From the NCBI GenBank assembly GCA_904374805.1, contig CAJFEW010000024.1, positions 1 through 49,306 on the forward strand: a stretch of DNA of 49,306 nucleotides, given 5' to 3'. Positions 43,940-49,306 of the stretch are shown one piece after another. This stretch comes from an uncultured Neglectibacter sp. GTDB taxonomy: Bacteria > Bacillota > Clostridia > Oscillospirales > Acutalibacteraceae. Under the pieces are notes generated by a model. That model saw nothing but the letters and a program-made list of their open reading frames with translations, was not told the origin of the DNA and ran no database searches. A program made the translations under genes and the position numbers. Within the stretch, counting starts at the first letter, position 1. Each line of letters starts with the position of its first letter.

Positions 43940-43968
43940 AGAAGATTCCCAAAGGCCCAGAGATGCAG

Positions 43969-44638
43969 GGGGCTGCTGCGTCGTGCAGCAGCACCCTTTC
44001 CTTTTGGTGCGGCTGAACTGGAAGACGGGCAATATTCTTCTTTGCTAAAAGAGCGGGTGCTGCTGTGTCATACAGCGGCCGCTTTCCTTTTGGTGCGGTT
44101 GGGCCTGGAAACGGGCAATGTTCTTCTTTGCTAAAAGAGCGGAGGGCTGCTGCGCCATGCAGCAGCTCCCTTTCCTTTTGGTGCGGCTGAACTGGAAGAC
44201 GGACCATGTTCTTCTTTGCTAAAAGAGCGGAGGGCTGCTGCGTCATGCAGCAGCTCCCTTTCCTTTTGGTGCGGCTGAACTGGAAGACGGACCATGTTCT
44301 TCTTTGCTAAAAGAGCGGGGGGCTGCTGCGTCATGCAGCAGCTCCCTTTCCTTTTGGTGCGGCTGAACTGGAAAACGGGCAATATTCTTCTTTGCTAAAA
44401 GAGCGGGGGCTGCTGCGTCATGCAGCAGCTCCCTTTCCTTTTGGTGCGGCTGAACTGGAAGACGGGCAATGTTCTTCTTTGCTAAAAGAGCGGAGGGCTG
44501 CTGCGCCATGCAGCGGCCCCCTTTCCTTTTCTTCTTTGCTAAAAGAGCGGAGGGCTGCTGCGCCATGCAGCGGCCCCCTTTCCTTTTGGTGCGGCTGAAC
44601 TGGAAGACGGGCAATGTTCTTCTTTGATAAAAAAGGAA
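43969..44638. repeat. Array of eight ~88-bp tandem repeats with hairpins
   Basis: Counting from the repeated GCTAAAAGAGCGG block, spacings are 86, 88, 88, 88, 87, 57 and 88 nt, so there are eight units, one with a 31-nt deletion. Each unit begins with a stem such as GCTGCTGC-GTCAT-GCAGCAGC, followed by TTTCCTTTT, TTGGTGCGG, TGAACTGGAA and TTCTTCTTTG. Unit 2 keeps the stem with GCTGT/ACAGC in place of GCTGC/GCAGC, a compensatory change. Open frames on the minus strand here are by-products. The array fills most of the 846-nt gap between the glycyl radical operon and the binding-protein gene and could terminate, pause or stabilise that transcript. Confidence 0.9.
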
Positions 44639-44678
44639 AAAGTTTTGCAATAAAATGAAAATATTTTGCTGAAAAAGC

Positions 44679-44707
44679 TTGAATTTGATCAAATGTTGTG
44701 GTATTAT
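44679..44707 (+). promoter_or_regulatory. Promoter D of the binding-protein gene
   Basis: TTGAAT, 17 nt, TATTAT with TGG before the -10. The perfect dyad ATTTGATCAAAT (44683-44694) overlaps the -35 and contains the ATTTGA motif shared with promoters A-C. Confidence 0.65.
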
Positions 44708-44785
44708 CTGAACAATAATAAACCAAAAACGCTCAAAAGGAGTTGTTTTGAAAATTCTGGTTTATCGCACAAGGGAGGATGTACC

Positions 44786-46708
44786 ATGAAAAAAAGCAGA
44801 AAACTTCTTGCCATCCTGCTGACAGTTGCCCTTGCCCTCTCCTCAGCCGCATGCTCCGGAGGGGGAGGCTCCCAGGCCTCTGGGGAATCCTCGGGAACAC
44901 CGGAGAGCTCTCAGGCTCAGACGGAAAGCTCCCAGGCTCAGACGGAAAGCTCCCAGGCTTCTGAAAGCAGCACAGCAGAAAGCAGCGCCGAAGAGGCGCC
45001 CGCCGCGGACATGACTTCCTATCCGCGGGAAGAGTCCCTGTACTACGCCCCAGGACAGTGGGGCGCGCCGGTTTCCAACAACCCGCTGGCTTCCAACCCC
45101 AACTACGCGGCTATGTCCCAGTCGGATATGGCCCGGGAACTGGTTTGGGAAACCCTGTACATGTGGAACCCTTCGGACGAAACAGCCTATCCCCTGCTGG
45201 CAGACGGGGAATACCAGTGGAATGAGGACCAGACGGCGATCACCGTGAAGCTGAAAGAGGCTGCCCATTGGAGCGACGGCACCCCGCTGACCGCAGCCGA
45301 TGTGGAGGCCACCTGGGACGCCCACGTGAACTACCAGAGCAACACAGGCATTGCCTACAGCCCCTACATTGCCGACGTGGTGGCCATTGACGACCACACC
45401 GTGGAATTCCAGGCCAACACGGACAACCTCAACCGCATGAAAATGCTGGAGTATCTCCCCAAGGTCTACGTGATGCAGAAGGCCTATCTGGAGGAGCTGG
45501 ACGCTCAGCACGGCGGCGACGCCACGGCGGTGAAGAACGAGCTGATGTGGGACGCCCCCACCACGGCCCCCTACCATCCCTTAGAGCAGAACGACCAAAA
45601 ATGGGTCATTCAGCGGGATGAAAACTACTGGGGGCAGGACGCGTCCATGTGGGGCGAGCTGCCGGCACCGAAGTACATCATCTGCAACATTTACGCCAAC
45701 AACGACGCCTACAACCAGGCGTTCCAGGCGGGCGACATTGATGTAAACCAGGCGTACATCGCCAACGTGGAAACCCTGTGGGAAGACATGGGACTGCCCA
45801 TCTCCACCTACATTGAGGAACCGCCCTACAACGCCCCTGGCACACTGCCCACGGTGGTGTTCAACACCCAGCGCCCTGGTTTGGACCAGCCTGCTCTGCG
45901 GAAGGCCATTGCCATGGCCACGGACTATGACCAGATCATCGCCTCCGCCATGTCGGGGCAATCCCCTACCTTTAAGGAATATCCCCGCACGCTGTTCAAC
46001 TGGTCGGAAGAGCAGCAGAGCCTGATTTTGGATCCCGAAGCACTGGCTCCCCTGCAGTGGGAAGGGCAGGATGTGGAAGGCGCCATTGCCCTGCTGGATG
46101 AGGCAGGCATTGTGGACACCAACGGCGACGGCAACCGGGAATACAACGGCGAAGAGCTCTCCTTCCAGGTGGAGTGCCCCACCGGTTGGTCCGACTACGA
46201 AGCAGCCCTGCAGATTGTGCAGGAAGCAGGCAAGGCCATTGGCATTCAGATTGAGACCTATTTTCCTGAATCCGCCCAGTACACCGACGACCTGCAGGCT
46301 GGCAATTTCGACATCACGTTGACCTCCTTCAGCGGCGGCATCTCCGGCGCCTACACCGTGTTCTATTCCTACATGTACGGGTTTGGCGGGGAGTTTGCCG
46401 AAGGGATGACCACCAACTACGGCCGGTATTACAATGAAGAAGCGGACCAGCTGCTGATGGAGCTCTCCAACGAACTGGACGAGACCCGTCAAAAAGAAAT
46501 CTACCAGCGGCTCAATGAGATCTACCTCACCGACGTTCCCAGCTTTGCGGTGATGTACCGCCCCTATGTATTCCACAGTGTCTACGAAGGGGTGTGGACA
46601 AACTTCCCCAGCGAGAACGATTCCACAGATCCCAAGATTCCTCCCATGATCTGCACAGACGGCTACGGCATTGCAGCCCTGTACAATCTGGAGCTGGTGA
46701 ACGGCTGA
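44786..46708 (+). CDS. ABC transporter solute-binding lipoprotein, family 5
   Basis: This 640-residue secreted protein has a lipoprotein signal (KKSRKLLAILL..., Cys23 in SSAAC), then a Ser/Gln/Glu-rich linker built of three 7-residue repeats. A family 5 (OppA/MppA-type) binding domain from about residue 70 follows, with LKEAAHWSDGTPLTAADVEATWDA near 155 and a late YQRLNEIYLTDVPSFAVMYRP. GGAGG lies 7 nt before the ATG. Family 5 proteins bind peptides, nickel or oligosaccharides. No permease or ATPase gene follows, so it is an orphan component, possibly tied to the sugar regulon through its promoter. Confidence 0.92.
   Translation: MKKSRKLLAILLTVALALSSAACSGGGGSQASGESSGTPESSQAQTESSQAQTESSQASESSTAESSAEEAPAADMTSYPREESLYYAPGQWGAPVSNNPLASNPNYAAMSQSDMARELVWETLYMWNPSDETAYPLLADGEYQWNEDQTAITVKLKEAAHWSDGTPLTAADVEATWDAHVNYQSNTGIAYSPYIADVVAIDDHTVEFQANTDNLNRMKMLEYLPKVYVMQKAYLEELDAQHGGDATAVKNELMWDAPTTAPYHPLEQNDQKWVIQRDENYWGQDASMWGELPAPKYIICNIYANNDAYNQAFQAGDIDVNQAYIANVETLWEDMGLPISTYIEEPPYNAPGTLPTVVFNTQRPGLDQPALRKAIAMATDYDQIIASAMSGQSPTFKEYPRTLFNWSEEQQSLILDPEALAPLQWEGQDVEGAIALLDEAGIVDTNGDGNREYNGEELSFQVECPTGWSDYEAALQIVQEAGKAIGIQIETYFPESAQYTDDLQAGNFDITLTSFSGGISGAYTVFYSYMYGFGGEFAEGMTTNYGRYYNEEADQLLMELSNELDETRQKEIYQRLNEIYLTDVPSFAVMYRPYVFHSVYEGVWTNFPSENDSTDPKIPPMICTDGYGIAALYNLELVNG
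44906..44968 (+). repeat. Three 21-bp tandem repeats in the lipoprotein linker
   Basis: Copies at 44906, 44927 and 44948 differ by one base between the first two and in the last third of the third. They encode the flexible linker after the lipid-modified Cys, where length changes are tolerated. Confidence 0.85.
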
Positions 46709-46735
46709 GCCCACTCCTTGCGCAAACAGAACGAA

Positions 46736-46779
46736 AGCAGGAGGCCTCTCCCCCACGGGAGCAGGCCTCCTGCTTTTTG
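46736..46779 (+). terminator. Intrinsic terminator of the binding-protein gene
   Basis: AGCAGGAGGCCT (46736-46747) and its exact complement (46763-46774) form a 12-bp stem followed by TTTTT. Confidence 0.9.
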
Positions 46780-47010
46780 TGTGCTGGATATTGGCAGAGC
46801 CAAGGAGCAAGGCAAAACCACCTCTAGGAGGGGTCATTCACCATTATAGCAGCTTTGACGTTGCTTTTGCCTAAGCTCTAAACTCCCACCGGCATAGCCG
46901 ACGGTTTTTGAAGCCCCCCGCGCCAAGGCGCGGGGGGCTTCGCTAAAGCACCAAACCAAAAGAAAAGGAAGTGATCCCTCACTTCCTTTTCCAAAAGCTG
47001 CACCGTGTAT
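46780..47010. other. Hairpin-rich intergenic stretch, possible IS200/IS605-type remnant
   Basis: No gene is seen. It contains a small CCGGC/GCCG hairpin near 46889-46905 next to a T-rich tract, then a 15-bp perfect GC hairpin (46910-46924 with 46927-46941, 2-nt loop), then a 13-bp hairpin (46962-46974 with 46979-46991). Subterminal hairpins of this kind occur at IS200/IS605 ends, but no transposase fragment is present. Confidence 0.3.
46962..46991 (-). terminator. Terminator-like hairpin after the small ORF and blaR1
   Basis: GAAAAGGAAGTGA and its exact complement flank a 4-nt loop (13-bp stem). On the minus strand TTTTC lies at the 3' base followed by TTTTGG. It is placed to end the blaI-blaR1-small ORF transcript. 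Confidence 0.65.
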
Positions 47011-47139
47011 TTAGGTCACATCCATCCAGTACGGGTCTACCCAGTATCCCCAGGTCTCGTTCCACCGGCGATACTGCAGCTTTCCATTATAAAGACGATA
47101 CTTCATTACAATTACATCTTTACGCGGTTCAATGGCCAT
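47011..47139 (-). CDS. Small 42-residue Trp/Tyr-rich protein
   Basis: An ATG at 47139 opens a 42-residue frame reading MAIEPRKDVIVMKYRLYNGK, then LQYRRWNETWGYWVDPYWMD and VT. AAGGTG lies 6 nt upstream, inside the end of the blaR1 gene, whose stop is one base before this ATG, so translation is probably coupled. Nine aromatic residues in 42 and a strongly basic first half with an acidic end suggest a folded or membrane-surface peptide. I do not recognise it. It is followed by a 13-bp hairpin. Confidence 0.6.
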   Translation of the reverse strand: MAIEPRKDVIVMKYRLYNGKLQYRRWNETWGYWVDPYWMDVT

Positions 47140-47140
47140 T

Positions 47141-48307
47141 CTATTCACCTTCTTCTTTAATTATATAATCTTGTGAAAGCATCAATTCCAAGACATATTC
47201 ATCATTAACAGGGATAAACTGGCCATCCGACAGCACTGCAGCATATGACCCATCTTCATACTTAAACAGATAAGAAACATCTGTTATCTCTATCTCCGCC
47301 GAATCCCGTGAATAATAGTCGGCAACCGGCGGATCATACTTTGGCTGAATCACAAAGAGATAGCTGGCAAAGAGCAGGGCCACCGAAACGGTGAGCAGCG
47401 CTAGGCGATGCCAGGAAGCCCTTTTGGCGTTCTCCCCGCGGGTGATCATGTGAAACCGCTCCAGCAGGGCGTTGTCCATACGCCGGGGCAAGAGGTGGGT
47501 TCCCGCCGAAAAAGCGGGGTTCTTTTCCTCGCCCCCATCCCGCAGGGCGCTGAGAATGGCCGTTAAATAGGCGATTCTCTCCGACTTGGAGCGGCCGTCC
47601 GTCACGGCCAGGTCGCACTTGATCTCCAGCATCTGTTCCACGTCCCGGTTCAGCAGATAGACCGCCGGATTCCACCAGAAGACGCACACAAACACGCAGG
47701 TCAAAAACCGCACTGTCAAATCTCGATGCACAAAGTGGGTGTACTCGTGCTGAAGCACGTAGTACAGCTCCTCCTCTGTGTAGTCCCGATGGGGAAGCAA
47801 AATACCCTTCTTCCGGATGCCGATGCCCATAGGGCCGGGAATATCCGGACAGACAAATACGCGAACTTGCAGGTGCTTGGAGCTTTCCTCCTGCACCCGG
47901 GCGAAAACCTGTTCCGCCAGAGGGCTGCGGTTGTGCTGAAAGCGCTCCAGCTTTCTCTTTTCCCACAGATAGCGTCCCACAAAATAGAGGAACCGGCACA
48001 CGGCCACGCCAACCCACAGGATAAACAGGAGTTCCAACAGGTTCAACTGGAAACCCTGCAGGGCAACTTCTCCAGCACGGGCCAGCTCAAACAGAGCGGC
48101 ATACCCTTTTTCCAAGCCAATGACCTGCACAAAGGGAAGTTCCAGCGGAACCGCCATGCGAAAAAAGCAGAGAAAATACAAGAACAGCAGCGTGGACACG
48201 CCAAAGCTTCGGATAAAACCAGGCTTCTTACGCAGCAAGTGCACCAGAAGAATCAGGACCGTGCTGCACAACATGGCCATCCAGAAGCTAAAAACGGAAA
48301 CGGACAC
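47141..48307 (-). CDS. BlaR1-type M56 membrane metalloprotease (antirepressor)
   Basis: This 388-residue protein has N-terminal membrane segments (about residues 8-25, 35-55 and 88-110), a cytoplasmic zinc protease loop with LQHEYTHFVHRD (HExxH) near 190 and ECD-like EIKCDLAVTD near 232, another membrane segment near 305-325, and a short external C-terminus of about 65 residues. The penicillin-binding domain of true BlaR1 is absent; the small tail must sense something else. By analogy it would cleave the BlaI-type repressor encoded 6 nt upstream. Confidence 0.88.
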   Translation of the reverse strand: MSVSVFSFWMAMLCSTVLILLVHLLRKKPGFIRSFGVSTLLFLYFLCFFRMAVPLELPFVQVIGLEKGYAALFELARAGEVALQGFQLNLLELLFILWVGVAVCRFLYFVGRYLWEKRKLERFQHNRSPLAEQVFARVQEESSKHLQVRVFVCPDIPGPMGIGIRKKGILLPHRDYTEEELYYVLQHEYTHFVHRDLTVRFLTCVFVCVFWWNPAVYLLNRDVEQMLEIKCDLAVTDGRSKSERIAYLTAILSALRDGGEEKNPAFSAGTHLLPRRMDNALLERFHMITRGENAKRASWHRLALLTVSVALLFASYLFVIQPKYDPPVADYYSRDSAEIEITDVSYLFKYEDGSYAAVLSDGQFIPVNDEYVLELMLSQDYIIKEEGE

Positions 48308-48313
48308 CTTCCA

Positions 48314-48703
48314 TCAGTCCTCGTTTTTGTAGGTCTCCAAAATCTGCTCCAATTCCTGCAGCAGGTCCTTGGGATCTTCCACCGGACAACGGGCTGCCAG
48401 CGTCACTGCCGCCTTGGCGAACAGGGACGTGTTCACGCCGTGATTTTCCGCCAGCTGAATGTAATACTCCTCTTTGGTCAGGAGACAGTGGAACTTTCTG
48501 GCGTAGTGGTTTCCCACCCGCAGCATGCCGCAGGGTTCAATGGCGCCCTTCTTCTCCAGGGAACGAATCATAACCTGCAGGTACTGATCGCTCCAGGTGC
48601 GTTCGGTGCACTTGGCCAGGATTTCACTGGCAGCCAAGGGCTCGCCGTAGTCCCAGAGAAAGGACATCAACTCTTCTTCTCGTCGTGTTAAAACAATTCC
48701 CAT
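48314..48703 (-). CDS. BlaI/MecI/CopY-family repressor
   Basis: This 129-residue winged-helix repressor begins LTRREEELMSFLWDYGEPLAASEILAKC, with SDQYLQVMIRSLEKKGAIE as the recognition region, and ends in a dimerisation helix. GAGG lies 8 nt before the ATG. It is first in the operon with the M56 protease and should repress that operon until the protease cuts it. No beta-lactamase gene is in the window, so other targets lie elsewhere. Confidence 0.9.
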   Translation of the reverse strand: MGIVLTRREEELMSFLWDYGEPLAASEILAKCTERTWSDQYLQVMIRSLEKKGAIEPCGMLRVGNHYARKFHCLLTKEEYYIQLAENHGVNTSLFAKAAVTLAARCPVEDPKDLLQELEQILETYKNED

Positions 48704-48758
48704 TTTTAAAACCTCATGAACATGTTCCCGTATATGTTTACAGAAACTCTGAAATCAC

Positions 48759-48769
48759 AGTAGATTACT
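48759..48769. promoter_or_regulatory. Candidate BlaI operator
   Basis: AGTA-GAT-TACT is a perfect short dyad about 18 nt downstream of the -10 box of the blaI promoter. Its TACT/AGTA half-sites resemble, but are not identical to, known BlaI boxes (TACA/TGTA). Confidence 0.4.
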
Positions 48770-48786
48770 TTTTTGTCTTGCTCATA

Positions 48787-48815
48787 ATAATACCGCATTC
48801 GCCAATTTTTGTCAA
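48787..48815 (-). promoter_or_regulatory. Promoter of the blaI-blaR1 operon
   Basis: On the minus strand TTGACA, a 17-nt spacer and TATTAT form a near-consensus promoter. The resulting leader is about 75 nt. Confidence 0.8.
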
Positions 48816-48835
48816 TAGCTTGCGACAAATTTTAT

Positions 48836-49111
48836 TTACATTTCGTTGGAGCAAGAAGGAGAAAAGTCCCCTTCCCCTTTCTGCACCCGAAAATAGAGCC
48901 GGTCTTCCGAAAAGGTCACCCGCTCTCCTTTGGCTTGGTAGTGGGCCCGGATGCAGTTCAGAGCATCCTCCTCCATCTCCCCCGTCCAGCAACACTCCCC
49001 CGGCGGAAGCAGACAAGCGACGTCCTCCCCTTTGTATCCCACACGGTAGCGGTTGCCCCTTTCTTTTAGCTCTCCATTGAGCAGCACAAGGTCTGCATAC
49101 TGTATTTCCAT
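48836..49111 (-). CDS. Small protein of unknown function
   Basis: This 91-residue protein (MEIQYADLVLLNGELKERG...) has alternating charged and hydrophobic residues suggesting a small beta-rich cytoplasmic domain; it has no signal or membrane segment. Three Cys lie in the middle and one at the C-terminus. GGGGG lies 10 nt before the ATG, and TTGCAA/GATACT with a 17-nt spacer precedes it. I do not recognise the family. It is likely its own unit, ending 21 nt before the blaI promoter. Confidence 0.6.
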   Translation of the reverse strand: MEIQYADLVLLNGELKERGNRYRVGYKGEDVACLLPPGECCWTGEMEEDALNCIRAHYQAKGERVTFSEDRLYFRVQKGEGDFSPSCSNEM

Positions 49112-49211
49112 GGCAGAATGTCCCCCTTTCCCGTGGATTTTCCTCCTTTAGTATCTCGTATCCGGAGCCGTTTTGCAAGCCCCTGGAGAGGTAAAGCTCT
49201 CCCGATCATAC

Positions 49212-49243
49212 AAAAAGACCGCGGAAAACCCGCGGCCTTTTTG
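49212..49243. terminator. Terminator-like hairpin near the right edge
   Basis: CCGCGG arms around an AAAAC loop, flanked by AAAAAG and CCTTTTT, can act on either strand. The arms resemble those of the uppP terminator. It probably ends a gene lying beyond the window. Confidence 0.65.
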
Positions 49244-49306
49244 CTTTAAATGAGGATGTATTTTAGAAGACGTATACTCTAAAGAAACACCGACCCGGCG
49301 CCAGGG

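Noticed and set aside
43969-44638. CRISPR array
   Set aside because: The whole ~88-bp unit is conserved with no variable spacers, and no cas genes are present.
43692-44726. Several minus-strand frames with repeating peptides (LLAKKN, PVQPHQKEREL)
   Set aside because: They come from the 88-bp repeat, whose length is not a multiple of three, so frames cycle through the same words. No stable frame or start signal supports a protein.

Overview
The window looks like chromosome from an obligately anaerobic, gut-type Clostridia, probably an Oscillospiraceae/Ruminococcaceae relative. The signs are [FeFe]-hydrogenases, Rex and AdhE (fermentation to H2 and ethanol), a glycyl radical enzyme with its activase, a BlaI/BlaR1 pair, GAGG/AGGAGG-type ribosome binding sites, fairly high G+C and many intrinsic terminators. 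The species cannot be named from this stretch alone. There is no phage, plasmid or intact transposase.

Layout. 0.2-9.1 kb (minus): two redox operons. The first encodes a [2Fe-2S] protein, a PAS-containing sensory [FeFe]-hydrogenase, a SpoIIE/PP2C phosphatase and a second [FeFe]-hydrogenase. The second encodes Rex, AdhE and an APH-like kinase, with a Rex box in front of rex. 9.3-11.5 kb (minus): birA-bioY-DUF1284, with a BirA operator over the -35 box. 11.6-16.6 kb (minus): an MBL hydrolase, glnS, gltX and a VanY-type carboxypeptidase. 16.9-19.4 kb: a class I amidotransferase-fold hydrolase, tRNA-Leu(GAG), a gene-poor stretch with dyads and short repeats, and two acetyltransferases. 19.7-26.0 kb: an L-fucose operon (fucA, fucU, a RhaB-like kinase, fucI) with a divergent AraC regulator, plus another AraC gene. 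26.1-29.6 kb: a DUF4317 gene, then DUF362-flavodoxin-TetR behind a promoter bracketed by two dyad operators. 29.6-33.0 kb (minus): an aldolase, CMP-sugar synthetase and GT52/sialyltransferase-like cassette. 33.3-34.9 kb: a TetR regulator and uppP.

35.0-46.8 kb (plus) is the most unusual part. It holds four transcription units: a TIM-barrel isomerase; a ROK kinase with a DeoR regulator; nanE, a glycyl radical enzyme, its activase, a Gfo/Idh oxidoreductase and a second TIM-barrel isomerase; and, beyond eight tandem ~88-bp hairpin repeats, an orphan solute-binding lipoprotein. Promoters in front of these units resemble one another and share ATTTGA-containing elements, so they probably form one regulon for an anaerobic sugar-degradation route. 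I cannot match this gene set to a characterised pathway.

46.9-49.3 kb (minus): hairpin-rich intergenic DNA, a 42-residue Trp-rich small ORF coupled to a BlaR1-type protease gene, a BlaI repressor and a small unknown gene. Where the ribosome binding site disagreed with the longest reading frame, the start was moved; affected genes are hydS, adhE, rex, birA, fucI, fucU, DUF1284, DUF4317, the 19.7-kb AraC gene, the 33.3-kb TetR gene, the glycyl radical enzyme and the binding protein.
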